From positions 124,001 to 188,000 of the forward strand of contig NZ_PVTJ01000003.1 in the NCBI RefSeq assembly GCF_003002955.1: a stretch of DNA of 64,000 bases, in the 5' to 3' direction. The DNA is from Glycomyces artemisiae. GTDB lineage: Bacteria; Actinomycetota; Actinomycetes; Mycobacteriales; Micromonosporaceae. The notes beneath the pieces were generated by a model that made no database searches, had not been told where the DNA came from, and saw nothing but the letters and a program-made list of their open reading frames with translations. Position numbers and translations under genes: made by a program. This document shows positions 56,790 to 64,000 of this stretch, in pieces; the stretch's first letter is position 1; each line of letters opens with the position of its first letter.

Positions 56790-58361
56790 ATGCCTCTGCA
56801 CCGGTCCTACGACGCCGTCATCGTCGGCGGCGGCCACAACGGCCTCGTCTCCGCGGCCTACCTCGCCCGCGCCGGAAAGCGCGTCCTCGTCCTGGAACGC
56901 CTGGGCCGCACCGGAGGCGCCGCGATCTCCGCCCCCGCGTTCCCCGGCGTCGACGCGCGCCTCTCGCGCTACTCCTACCTCGTGAGCCTCCTGCCGCGCA
57001 AGATCGTCGACGACCTCGGCCTGCGGTTCCAGGTGCGCAAGCGCCACGTCTCCTCCTACACGCCCGCGGTGCGCGGCGGCCGCGACACCGGCCTGCTCGT
57101 CACCAGGGATGCCGCCCGCAACCGCGACTCGTTCAAGCACCTCACCGGCTCCGACGCCGAATACGAGGCGTGGCAGGCGTTCTACGCCGACGCGGCCAAG
57201 GTGGCCGAACGGGTATTCCCGACGCTCACCGAACCCCTCGTGTCCGAAGCCGAACTGCGCCGGCGCGTCGGCGACGACCGGATCTGGCGCATGTTCTTCG
57301 AGGCGCCCCTCGGCGAGACGATCCAGGACGCGTTCCGCGACGACCTCGTGCGCGGCGTGGTCCTCACCGACGGCCTCATCGGCACCTTCACCTCCGCATG
57401 GGCGCAGGACCTGCGGCAGAACCGCACGTTCCTGTACCACGTCATCGGCGGCGGCACGGGCGACTGGGACGTGCCCGTCGGCGGCATGGGCGCGTTCACC
57501 GACGAGCTCGCCGCGGCGGCGCGGGCGGCGGGCGCGGAGATCCGCACCGGCCACGAGGCGACCGGGATCGCGACCGACGGGACCCGCGCCGAAGTGGCGT
57601 TCGCGACCGCCGAAGGCACCGGAGCCGTGGAGGCGCGGCACGTCCTCGTCAACGCCTCCCCCGAGGCGTTGGCCGCGCTCCTCGGCGACCCGGAGCCCGA
57701 GCCCGCCGAAGGCGCGCAGTTGAAGGTGAACATGCTGCTCAAGCGGCTGCCGCGGCTGCGGGACGCCGACACCGATCCGCGCGAGGCGTTCGCGGGCACG
57801 TTCCACGTCGCCGAGTCGTTCGACGAGCTCGAAGCGGCGTACGTGCAGGCCGCGGCCGGGTCGCTCCCGACACGGCCGCCTTCGGAGATCTACTGCCATT
57901 CGCTCTCGGACCCGTCGATCCTCGGCGCGGACCTGGTGGAGCAGGGGTACCAGACGCTGACGCTGTTCGGCCTGCACGCGCCCGCGCGCCTGTTCCGCGG
58001 CAGCGCCGACAACGACAGTGCGAACCAGGAGGCGAAGGCCGCACTCCTGGAGGCCACCGTCGCGCAGCTCGACGCGTACCTGGCCGAGCCGCTCGCCGAC
58101 TGCCTCGCCGAAGACGCGAACGGCGAGCCGTGCATCGAGGCGAAGACCCCCGTCGACCTCGAAGCGGACCTGCGGCTCCCGGGCGGCAACATCTTCCACC
58201 GCGACCTGTCCTGGCCCTACCGGACCGGCGCCGAGCAGGGGCGGTGGGGCGTCGAGACCGCGCACGCGAACGTCCTGCTGTGCGGGGCGGGCGCGGTGCG
58301 CGGCGGCGGGGTGAGCGGGATCCCCGGCCACAACGCGGCCATGGCCGTCCTCACGCCATAG
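56790..58361 (+). CDS. FAD/NAD(P)-dependent oxidoreductase, phytoene-desaturase-like
   Basis: The 523-residue flavoprotein has an N-terminal FAD motif (AVIVGGGHNGLVSAAYLARAGKRVLVLER) with the GxGxxG pattern. It also has the GGAAISAPAFPGVDARLSRYSYLV segment typical of the phytoene dehydrogenase/CrtI-like group, and GTGDWDVPVGGMGAFTDELAAAARAAGAEI near 225-255 as the substrate-domain turn. The C terminus (LLCGAGAVRGGGVSGIPGHNAAMAVL) binds the isoalloxazine ring. No carotenoid genes are adjacent, so the substrate is unlikely to be phytoene, and an amine or alkene-type oxidation is possible. ATG 56790 follows GGAAGGG by about 2-3 nt. The AlkD-like gene begins 10 nt after its stop. Confidence 0.85.
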   Translation: MPLHRSYDAVIVGGGHNGLVSAAYLARAGKRVLVLERLGRTGGAAISAPAFPGVDARLSRYSYLVSLLPRKIVDDLGLRFQVRKRHVSSYTPAVRGGRDTGLLVTRDAARNRDSFKHLTGSDAEYEAWQAFYADAAKVAERVFPTLTEPLVSEAELRRRVGDDRIWRMFFEAPLGETIQDAFRDDLVRGVVLTDGLIGTFTSAWAQDLRQNRTFLYHVIGGGTGDWDVPVGGMGAFTDELAAAARAAGAEIRTGHEATGIATDGTRAEVAFATAEGTGAVEARHVLVNASPEALAALLGDPEPEPAEGAQLKVNMLLKRLPRLRDADTDPREAFAGTFHVAESFDELEAAYVQAAAGSLPTRPPSEIYCHSLSDPSILGADLVEQGYQTLTLFGLHAPARLFRGSADNDSANQEAKAALLEATVAQLDAYLAEPLADCLAEDANGEPCIEAKTPVDLEADLRLPGGNIFHRDLSWPYRTGAEQGRWGVETAHANVLLCGAGAVRGGGVSGIPGHNAAMAVLTP

Positions 58362-58370
58362 GATCGGGCC

Positions 58371-59039
58371 ATGGACGCGACGACATCCGAGGTCATGGCC
58401 GAACTGGCCGCGCTCGACGAGCCGAAGGCGCGGGCCGTCAACGCCAGGCACGGCGACGACCACGGCGTGAACCTGACGAAGCTCCGCGCCGTCGCCAAGC
58501 GGCTCAAGACCCAGCAGGACCTGGCCGTGGACCTGTGGGCCACCGGCGACACCGCGGCCCGGCTCCTCGCGCTGCTCGTCTGCCGCCCGAAGGCGTTCGG
58601 CCGCGACGAGCTCGACGCGATGCTGCGCGAGGCGAACGGCCCGAAGGTCCACGACTGGCTCGTCAACTACGTCGTCAAGAAGAGCCCGCACGCCGAGGAG
58701 CTGCGCCTCGCCTGGCTGGACGACCCGGACCCCGTCGTCGCCAGCGCGGGCTGGGCGCTCACCACCGAGCGCGTTGCGAAGCGGCCCGACGGCCTCGACC
58801 TGCCGGGCCTGCTCGACGTGATCGAAGCGGAGATGAAGGACGCGCCGGACCGGTTGCAGTGGGCCATGAACCACTGCCTCGCCCAGATCGGCATCGACCA
58901 CGCCGAGCACCGGGCGCGGGCCATCGCGATCGGTGAACGGCTCGAAGTCCTCAAGGACTACCCGACGCCCCCGAACTGCACGTCCCCATATGCGCCGATC
59001 TGGATCGAGGAGCTGGTGCGGCGCAAGGAGAACGCCTAG
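58371..59039 (+). CDS. AlkD-like DNA alkylation repair protein
   Basis: The 222-residue protein is all helical and follows the AlkD/HEAT-like repeat glycosylase group. LTKLRAVAKRLKTQQDLAVDLWATGDTAARLLALLVCRPKAF lies near 35-78. WLVNYVVKKSPHAEELRLAWLDDPDPVVASAGWALTTERVAKRP near 100-143 carries a Trp/Asp pair like the AlkD base-flipping pocket. The end of the upstream gene provides a TAGGAT -10 box (58359-58364) that includes its TAG stop, and ATG 58371 lies 6 nt later, so the mRNA is leaderless. It is convergent with the SDR gene, overlapping by 4 bp (CTAG). It is probably a 3-methylpurine-type repair glycosylase. Confidence 0.82.
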   Translation: MDATTSEVMAELAALDEPKARAVNARHGDDHGVNLTKLRAVAKRLKTQQDLAVDLWATGDTAARLLALLVCRPKAFGRDELDAMLREANGPKVHDWLVNYVVKKSPHAEELRLAWLDDPDPVVASAGWALTTERVAKRPDGLDLPGLLDVIEAEMKDAPDRLQWAMNHCLAQIGIDHAEHRARAIAIGERLEVLKDYPTPPNCTSPYAPIWIEELVRRKENA

Positions 59040-59860
59040 CCTCGGGGCTTCTCCGTGAGCTCGGTGCTCAGGTCCCACAGGCGCTGCTTGATGCTCGGGT
59101 CGTAGGCGTCGGCGTGCGCCCGCGCGGGTTTGGTGCGGTCGAAGAACTGCCCGGTGACGCCGTCGAGGTCGGGGCTGTCGATGAGGCGCAGGGTCGCGTG
59201 GAGGCCGGTCTCCAGGGAGTCGATGCTGTGGCCGACCGACTGGAGGACCATCTTGGTCGGCATGTAGGTGCCCGGGTGCAGGCTGTTGACGGTGACGCGC
59301 TGCGGGTCGAGGCGTTCGGCGAGGGCGAAGCCGGTGGTGATCATCGCGAGTTTCGACTGGCCGTAGGCGCGCATGCCGGAGTAGTCGTGCTCGATGAACG
59401 GGTCGTCGAAGTCGATGGGGGCCTGGCCGATGGAGGCGACGTTGACGATCCGCGCCGGGGCGCCGCGGTCGAGCAGCGGCAGGAGGCGCTGCGTCAGCGC
59501 GAAGGCGGCGAGGTGGTTGACGGCGAAGCGCAGTTCGTAGCCGTCGGCGCTGAGGCGCCGGTCGTTGCCGTCGGGTTCGCCGCCGCCGACTCCGGCGTTG
59601 TTGACCAGGACCGAGACGCGGTCGGTCAGGCCCTCGACGTCGTCGGCGAGGCGGTGGACCTGCGCGAGGTCGGCGAGGTCGGCCCGGACGGTGCGGATGG
59701 TCGCGGGGGCGTCGGCGAGCTCGGCGGCGAGGTCGTCGAGCCGGGACCGGTTGCGTCCGTGGAGGATGAGGGTGTTCCCGGGCTCGCGGGCGAGTTCGGC
59801 GGCGAGCGCGCGGCCCAGTCCGTCGGTGGCGCCGGTGAGCACGATGGTGCGAGCGGTCAT
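59036..59860 (-). CDS. SDR-family oxidoreductase of the TetR locus
   Basis: The 274-residue SDR has TGATDGLG (near 9-16), NNAGVGG near 87-93 and an AYGQSKLAM catalytic Tyr-x3-Lys near 168-178. The SIGQAPIDFDDPFIEHDYSGM loop is typical of the retinol-dehydrogenase/WWOX-like extended SDR branch. The Asn-His of the substrate loop (FAVNHLAAFALT) is present. ATG 59860 follows AAGGAG by about 7 nt. It lies 4 bp downstream of the tetR stop, so the two form one transcript. TetR with twin operators probably represses both. The substrate is unknown; an alcohol/ketone pair for detoxification is likely. Confidence 0.9.
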   Translation of the reverse strand: MTARTIVLTGATDGLGRALAAELAREPGNTLILHGRNRSRLDDLAAELADAPATIRTVRADLADLAQVHRLADDVEGLTDRVSVLVNNAGVGGGEPDGNDRRLSADGYELRFAVNHLAAFALTQRLLPLLDRGAPARIVNVASIGQAPIDFDDPFIEHDYSGMRAYGQSKLAMITTGFALAERLDPQRVTVNSLHPGTYMPTKMVLQSVGHSIDSLETGLHATLRLIDSPDLDGVTGQFFDRTKPARAHADAYDPSIKQRLWDLSTELTEKPRG

Positions 59861-59863
59861 GTC

Positions 59864-60457
59864 CTACTCCTTGCCTGAGCGGTCGGTCAGCAGTCGTCGG
59901 ATCGCGGTGACGTCCTCGTCTTCGAGGAGGCGTTCGGTGGCGAGGACCCGGTACCAGACGAGCCCGAACACCACGTCGGCGGCGAGGTCGGGCGTCAGGT
60001 GCGGGGGCTTGTCGCCGCGGGCCGCGGCCCGGTCGACGATGGTCTCCAGCGCGGCCCGGCGCCTGGTCAGGAAGCCGTCTTGGAAGCGGCGGCGGAAGTC
60101 GGCGTCGCGCTGTGCCTCGGCCATGAGCGACCGGAGCACGGGGACGACGCCGGGGAACGCCAGCAGGGTCGCGGAGTCGCGCAGGAACGTGTCCAGCTCG
60201 GCCCGGAACGAGCCCTGGTCGGCGGTCGACACCTTGAGGTCCGCTTTGAGCGCCAAGGCTTCCAGCAGGATGTCGGCCTTGGTCGGCCACCACCGGTACA
60301 CGGTCTGCTTGCCCGCTCCGGCGCGGGCGGCGATCCCCTCGACCGTGAGGTCGGGATACCCCGCTTCGGCCGTGAGTTCGTAAGCGGCGGTGAGGATCGC
60401 GAGCCGCGCCTCTTCGTTGCGCCTGCGGCCGCTCGCGGTCCGGGTCGCGTTGGTCAT
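59864..60457 (-). CDS. TetR-family transcriptional regulator
   Basis: The 197-residue regulator has a classical TetR HTH at about 14-62 (RLAILTAAYELTAEAGYPDLTVEGIAARAGAGKQTVYRWWPTKADILLEAL), with a TetR_C-type ligand domain beyond. The start is ATG 60457. It is upstream of and cotranscribed with the SDR gene, 4 bp apart. Two perfect inverted repeats lie 23-71 nt upstream, centred 34 bp apart, so autorepression is likely. The ligand is unknown; the AcrR-like large pocket suggests a hydrophobic compound oxidised or reduced by the SDR. Confidence 0.93.
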   Translation of the reverse strand: MTNATRTASGRRRNEEARLAILTAAYELTAEAGYPDLTVEGIAARAGAGKQTVYRWWPTKADILLEALALKADLKVSTADQGSFRAELDTFLRDSATLLAFPGVVPVLRSLMAEAQRDADFRRRFQDGFLTRRRAALETIVDRAAARGDKPPHLTPDLAADVVFGLVWYRVLATERLLEDEDVTAIRRLLTDRSGKE

Positions 60458-60479
60458 GGATTCCAGACTACCGTTGCCG

Positions 60480-60528
60480 AGACGCAGCGTCTAGGAAATC
60501 ATCCGTCTTTTCGAGACGTAACGTCTCG
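60480..60528. promoter_or_regulatory. Twin TetR operators
   Basis: AGACGC-A-GCGTCT (60480-60492) and CGAGACGT-A-ACGTCTCG (60512-60528) are perfect inverted repeats sharing the GAGACG/CGTCT core, with centres 34 bp apart. They lie upstream of the tetR-SDR transcript and beyond the divergent side of the DUF7144-like gene. Confidence 0.7.
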
Positions 60529-60568
60529 TCAAGCGTGCGGAGCCGGAGCACCAGGTGTCCGCGAAGGA

Positions 60569-60973
60569 TCAGGGCCCGGAGTTGACCTCGGCGAGGACCA
60601 CTGCGAGGGCCCAGATCACGAAGACGTTGAACGCGATGATGAGCAGCGCCCACAGCGGGTAGTACGGCAGGAAGAAGAACTGGTTCAGCGCCGAGACCGC
60701 GGCGAGGCCGATGCCCACGCCGTACGCCCACGAGCGGCCCGCGAGCACGAAGATCCCGGCGAGGCCGACGAGCGCGCCGAGCACGATGTGGATCCAGCCC
60801 CAGCCGGTCGTGTCGATCGCGAACGTGTAGTCCTTGAGGCCGAGGAAGAGCTCGTCGTGCGCGACCGCGGCGATGCCCTCGAAGACCTGGAACAGGCCCA
60901 CGGTGATCATCAGCGCGCCGGCCGCCACCGCGCCCGCGGTCGCCCAGGCGAGCCTGCCGTCGTCGTCGGCCAT
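60569..60973 (-). CDS. DUF7144-like membrane protein
   Basis: The 134-residue protein has four membrane helices (AGAVAAGALMITVGLFQVFEGIAAVA, WIHIVLGALVGLAGIFVLAG, YGVGIGLAAVSALNQFFFLPYY, LLIIAFNVFVIWALAVVLAEV). A conserved HDELFLGLKDYTFAIDTTGWGWIH loop near 40-63 identifies the actinobacterial DUF7144 group. ATG 60973 follows GAGGAG by about 7 nt. It precedes the tetR operator region in the same orientation but is separated by 111 bp. Function is unknown. It is often stress-induced in relatives, but no evidence here bears on that. Confidence 0.85.
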   Translation of the reverse strand: MADDDGRLAWATAGAVAAGALMITVGLFQVFEGIAAVAHDELFLGLKDYTFAIDTTGWGWIHIVLGALVGLAGIFVLAGRSWAYGVGIGLAAVSALNQFFFLPYYPLWALLIIAFNVFVIWALAVVLAEVNSGP

Positions 60974-61086
60974 GGCCGTCTCCTCACCCCAGCGGCCTCG
61001 CGCGCGGCAGGCCGTCCCTTTTCGCTCCTGTCTACTCTGGACAGGGGGCCGGTGCGGCGGAATGCGCGAATCAGGCTCGGGAAGGG

Positions 61087-61120
61087 GACGGGCCGCCCGG
61101 GGTGTGCCGGGCGGCCCGTC
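61087..61120 (-). terminator. Terminator ending the secreted-protein/SGNH operon
   Basis: A perfect 14-bp stem (61087-61100 with 61107-61120, loop GGTGTG) starts 3 nt beyond the stop at 61124. Confidence 0.75.
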
Positions 61121-61123
61121 TGC

Positions 61124-62230
61124 TTATCGCCGCCGGCCCGGGATCACCAGGTCGACGTCGATGTAGCGGGGGCGGTACAGGTGGGCGTCCGCGTAGAGGT
61201 CGTCGCCCTCGAAGCTGTTCACGTTGTAGGTGACCAGCAGGGTGTCGCGGTCGCCGAGCTGCGGGTGCGCCTTCGCGTTGTAGGTGAAGACGTTCCCGCC
61301 GGTCTCGGGGGTCGAGTACAGGACGGTCTTGCCGGTGTACGGGCCCGCGAGGTCGTCGGCGCGGTACATGACGATGTCGGCGCTGAGCGGCTGCGTCGCG
61401 TCGCCGGTGACGAGCGTGAACTTGCCCTGGAACATGCTCACGCTGAACTCGTTGGAGACGCCTTCGAGGATGCGGGAGGAACCGGTCGGGTCGGTGGACC
61501 AGGTCCCGTCCGCGTAGTACTCCCACGGCGCGGTCGTCAGGTCGCCGGAGGGGACGCGGGCGAGGTGGGCGTACTTCTGCGCCTGGTTGTCCTCGACGCC
61601 GAACACGTAGGTGTAGTCGCCCTCCTCGTAGATCGCCGAGCCCCAGTTGACGTCGGACTCGGGGAGGTCGGTGATCGCGGTGAGGCTCATGTCGGCGGTG
61701 TCGAAGCTGGCGACGGCGTTGCCCGCGAACGCGAAGTCGAAGACGCCGGTGCCGGTCTTCACGAATTCGAGGAGCATCACCTGGAGCGTGTCGCCTTCGA
61801 CCGTGCCGTCGCCGAACCAGTACCAGTTCTGCGTCTCGTCGCCGCCGGGGACCTTCACGAGGGACTCGGGGGCGGCCTCGGTGCCGCCGGTGACCGTGGT
61901 GAGGTCCCCGCCGTCCTCGACGATGATCGAGTTGTGCAGGAACGGCGAGTCGAGCGGCCGGGACAGGTCGTCGTTCACCTCGCCCATGAACGTGTCGGAG
62001 TACAGCCAGGCGGTCGAGCCGTCGGGCAGCGGGACGCTGTAGGCGGAGTCGGCGCCGGTCCAGCGCCCGGCGGTGTCGCCGTAGGTGCCGAACAGCTCCG
62101 TGAGCTCCTCGTTGACGCTGGCGGAAGCGGTGGCCGCGCAGGCGGTCGCGGCCTGTGCGGCGGTCGGGACCGCGGCGACGGCGAGTCCGGTGAGGACCGC
62201 GGCGGCCACGGTGATCGGTCGGTTGGTCAT
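61124..62230 (-). CDS. Secreted beta-propeller-like protein (DUF5005/DUF4185-like)
   Basis: The 368-residue protein has a Sec signal (PITVAAAVLTGLAVAAVPTAAQA, cleavage near residue 27). The mature part has propeller-like repeats: GRWTGADSAYSVPLPDGSTAWLYSDTFMGEVND, WYWFGDGTVEGDTLQVMLLEF, VNWGSAIYEEGDYTYVFGVEDN, and YADGTWSTDPTGSSRIL. These resemble DUF5005/DUF4185 putative carbohydrate-active propellers. Cys residues near the mature N terminus (ACAATAS) may anchor or cross-link. ATG 62230 follows AAGGAG by about 9 nt and overlaps the SGNH gene stop (ATGA). It is the last gene of the operon at the right edge. The substrate is not known. Confidence 0.8.
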   Translation of the reverse strand: MTNRPITVAAAVLTGLAVAAVPTAAQAATACAATASASVNEELTELFGTYGDTAGRWTGADSAYSVPLPDGSTAWLYSDTFMGEVNDDLSRPLDSPFLHNSIIVEDGGDLTTVTGGTEAAPESLVKVPGGDETQNWYWFGDGTVEGDTLQVMLLEFVKTGTGVFDFAFAGNAVASFDTADMSLTAITDLPESDVNWGSAIYEEGDYTYVFGVEDNQAQKYAHLARVPSGDLTTAPWEYYADGTWSTDPTGSSRILEGVSNEFSVSMFQGKFTLVTGDATQPLSADIVMYRADDLAGPYTGKTVLYSTPETGGNVFTYNAKAHPQLGDRDTLLVTYNVNSFEGDDLYADAHLYRPRYIDVDLVIPGRRR

Positions 62231-63396
62231 GTACTGCTCCTTTGCAGTTCGGGGGTGAACTCGATGAGCACGCGGTCGGCGAAGCGCTCGCCGATGAGCC
62301 GCTGCACGTCGGGTCCGGGGTGGAGGTTGTCGGGGAGCGGCGTGGCGGCGGCGTCCTGTTCGCCGTAGAGCGACAGGCCGTCGAGGTAGTGGAGGCGGTG
62401 GTCGTCGTCCTGACGCCGGTCCACGATGGCCGCGAGTTCGGTACGGATCGCCTGGAGGGACAGGTGGCCGGTGAGCACGTCCGCTTCGGTGCCTCCGGCG
62501 ATCGACCACTCCTCGGCGCGGTCGGGGTCCTGGATCGTGGGCCCGGCCGCGGTCTCCACCGGCGCGCACCAGATCGGGGAGACCAGGACGATCGGGGTCG
62601 CGGGGTGGCCTTCGCGGATCGTGTCGAGGAAGCCGTCCACGGCGGGCCGGAACGCGCGCATGCGCATCACGTCGCCGTTGACGAGGTTGATGCCGATCTT
62701 CAGGGTGATGAGGTCGGCCGGGGTGTCGCGGAGGGTCCGGGCGGTGAACGGGTCGAGCATCGCGTTGCCGCTGAACGCGAGGTTGGTGAGGTGGACGCCC
62801 GCGCGGAGCGCGGCGACCGCGGGCCAGGTGCCCGTGGTGGTGTCGGCGCGGTAGCCGTGGCTGATGCTGGAGCCGTGGTGGGCCCAGCGGAGCGCGCCCG
62901 AATCCGGTTGCGCCGCAACGGGGGCGTCGGCTCGGAGTTCGAGGAGCTCCACGGCGTCGTAGTACGGGAGCCAGAGTTCGAGGTCGCGTTCGGTTCCCGT
63001 GCCGAGTCCTGTGAATCGGGCCGTGGCGTCGGGGCCGGGGGCGACCTCGCCGTAGGGGCGGTCGAAGGTGAAGACGAAGCGGGAGCCGACCGGGACGGCG
63101 GCGGTGGCGACGACCGCGCCGCGCTCGGTGAGCTCGTAGACGCTCGGCGGCATGGGCGCTTCGGCGTCGTCGGCGATGCGGCGGGCCTGCACGTCGAGTT
63201 CGATCACGTCGGCGGCGGTGCGGAGGGCGAGGCGCACGCCCGCGCTCTCCGCGCTGGTCTGGACCATGAACCGGTCGGGGATCTGGCGGCGGGCCCAGCG
63301 CGGGAGCCGGTGCGGGAGGAGGCCGCGGCCGGTCTCCTCCAGCTCCACGGCGCCGCGCACCATCGCCGGGGTGATCGCGATGCGCTGCAAGGTCAT
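62227..63396 (-). CDS. SGNH/GDSL-family hydrolase
   Basis: The 389-residue protein has an N-terminal beta-sandwich (about 1-170, carbohydrate-esterase-like). The SGNH domain follows: block I GSSISHG near 175 (nucleophile Ser), block II FSGNAM (oxyanion Gly) near 208, block III GIN near 232, and block V NLHPG (catalytic His) near 365. The arrangement fits carbohydrate esterases or rhamnogalacturonan-acetylesterase-like enzymes. There is no signal peptide. ATG 63396 overlaps the upstream gene stop by 4 bp, and its own stop overlaps the propeller gene. It probably removes acetyl groups from a polysaccharide fragment; substrate and location are inferred. Confidence 0.85.
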   Translation of the reverse strand: MTLQRIAITPAMVRGAVELEETGRGLLPHRLPRWARRQIPDRFMVQTSAESAGVRLALRTAADVIELDVQARRIADDAEAPMPPSVYELTERGAVVATAAVPVGSRFVFTFDRPYGEVAPGPDATARFTGLGTGTERDLELWLPYYDAVELLELRADAPVAAQPDSGALRWAHHGSSISHGYRADTTTGTWPAVAALRAGVHLTNLAFSGNAMLDPFTARTLRDTPADLITLKIGINLVNGDVMRMRAFRPAVDGFLDTIREGHPATPIVLVSPIWCAPVETAAGPTIQDPDRAEEWSIAGGTEADVLTGHLSLQAIRTELAAIVDRRQDDDHRLHYLDGLSLYGEQDAAATPLPDNLHPGPDVQRLIGERFADRVLIEFTPELQRSST

Positions 63397-64000
63397 GCGT
63401 CGATGACCCTGCCGTCGGCGCGGACGTCCACGAGCCGGTCCCCGACGCGCAGGCCGCGCAGGACCGCGTCCGGGTCGAGGTCGGCGATGCACGCCCGCGA
63501 GGTGTCGAGGCCGGTCGAGCCGACGACCGGGTCGACGCCGAAGAACGACTCGATCACCAGGGCCACATACGATCCGGCCGAGGAGCAGGCCCAGTCGATG
63601 ATGTACGGGAGCTGCGGCGGGGCCTTGCGGGCGCCGCCGTTGACCGCGGGCATCGCCTCTTCGGTGAAGTGCGCCTGCCCGGGCGGGCCCTGGTTCGCGG
63701 AGCGCGCGAGCCCGGGGATCCAGTCGATGGCGGCCTGCGGTTCGCCCAGGGCCACGAGCGAACGGGCGGCGTCGGCGGGCCACGCCGGGTAGGCGCCGTT
63801 CCACTGGTGGTCCGGGCGGGGACTGAAGCTCGCGTCGGAGTCCCAAGGGGACAGTGACCGGAGCCAGACCCCGGTGCGCAGCTCGCGCTGGAAGAAGTCG
63901 ACCATCTCGCGGCGGACCTGGTCGTCGAGGTCTGCGGCGATCGTGGTGCCGACGACGGAGAAGTCGTAGACGTGGCGGACCGGCACGCGGGTGCCGTCCG
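63393..64000 (-). CDS. Partial glycosidase-like protein, C-terminal part
   Basis: The gene runs off the right edge; 202 C-terminal codons are present. The sequence has an (alpha/alpha)6-type pattern: VYDFSVVGTTIAADLDDQVRREMVDFFQRELRTGVWLRSLSPWDSDASFSPRPDHQWNGAYPAWPADAARSLVALGEPQAAIDWI, with HQWNGAYPAWP resembling the substrate-cleft motif of GH-clan-L and related enzymes. AHFTEEAMPAVNGGARKAPPQLPYIIDWACSSAGSYVALVIESFFG is a typical trough, and a C-terminal beta finish follows. The stop overlaps the SGNH start (ATGA). The exact family and full length cannot be read from this fragment. Confidence 0.75.
   Translation of the reverse strand, partial: DGTRVPVRHVYDFSVVGTTIAADLDDQVRREMVDFFQRELRTGVWLRSLSPWDSDASFSPRPDHQWNGAYPAWPADAARSLVALGEPQAAIDWIPGLARSANQGPPGQAHFTEEAMPAVNGGARKAPPQLPYIIDWACSSAGSYVALVIESFFGVDPVVGSTGLDTSRACIADLDPDAVLRGLRVGDRLVDVRADGRVIDA

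Noticed and set aside
56778-60293. An 1171-codon minus-strand open frame across the FAD, AlkD-like and SDR genes
   Set aside because: It is a shadow of genes with recognised motifs, and its sequence is Arg-rich and repetitive.
1-64000. tRNA, rRNA or insertion-sequence elements
   Set aside because: No cloverleaf or rRNA segments and no transposase motifs or flanking inverted-repeat pairs were found on reading both strands.

Overview
The window is very GC-rich with strong third-position GC. Many genes start at GTG or TTG, ATGA/GTGA/TTGA coupling is frequent, and several starts lie 6-7 nt after a -10 box (leaderless). Regulators are of actinobacterial type (SigK/RskA, SenS/SenR/HbpS-like, SigF-like, GlxA). 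This fits a high-GC, sporoactinomycete-like actinobacterium that lives on plant polysaccharides. The genus cannot be fixed from the sequence. No rRNA, tRNA, IS element or CRISPR array was seen.

Layout. 27-3634: a D-apionate lactonase-like gene with two NAD(P)-dependent oxidoreductases. 3705-4172: an AhpD/CMD-family protein. 4297-13108: a compact chaperone-kinase module. Five genes on the minus strand form one overlapping, translationally coupled operon (cytosolic Ser/Thr kinase, HPD-less J-like membrane protein, GrpE-like protein, large Hsp70, TPR/OmpA-like membrane protein). Facing it are a divergent transmembrane Ser/Thr kinase and an FHA-domain protein convergent with that kinase. This is the best candidate here for an undescribed system. 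13207-16194: a cytochrome P450 with its own operator, then an aminoglycoside-phosphotransferase-like gene coupled to a nucleotidyltransferase-like gene. 15442-20760: an Lhr helicase whose frame lacks a stop at the expected end and runs antisense through the nucleotidyltransferase gene. 20954-22921: the potassium transporter Kup.

23089-26660: a SigK-RskA regulon (fasciclin lipoprotein, membrane molybdopterin oxidoreductase, anti-sigma and sigma), with a SigK-type promoter directly before the oxidoreductase. 26879-31404: FMN-dependent 2-hydroxyacid oxidase, MFS transporter, GlxA/AraC regulator, RidA, and a MarR regulator with twin operators. 31456-32721: secreted GH30 glycosidase. 32827-37002: SigF-like sigma factor, a NarL-type two-component pair divergent from a secreted HbpS/GlcG-like protein, and a coupled ankyrin lipoprotein. 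36995-42570: Vat-type acetyltransferase, a DxDGDG-repeat protein, DinB-like protein, multicopper oxidase with a membrane partner, LysR regulator and an NTF2-like protein. 42675-44945: GH127 arabinofuranosidase.

45071-48719: a short leaderless leader-peptide ORF, a small secreted peptide, and a membrane serine hydrolase coupled to a two-component system. 48827-49333: glutathione peroxidase. 49426-56379: a LacI-controlled sugar locus (secreted beta-propeller glycosidase-like protein, LacI repressor with a 32-bp perfect palindrome, FAD oxidoreductase, binding protein and two permeases, no ATPase). 56438-60973: small MT0933-like protein, FAD oxidoreductase, AlkD-like protein, SDR, TetR with twin operators, and a DUF7144-like membrane protein. 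61124-64000: a coupled secreted-protein/SGNH-hydrolase/glycosidase-like operon that runs off the right edge.

Taken together, apiose, arabinofuranose and xylan enzymes, each with local operators, suggest plant cell wall use. The kinase/chaperone/FHA block and the redox-sensing blocks (HbpS, SigK, MarR/RidA, Gpx, AhpD) look like envelope and oxidative stress signalling.
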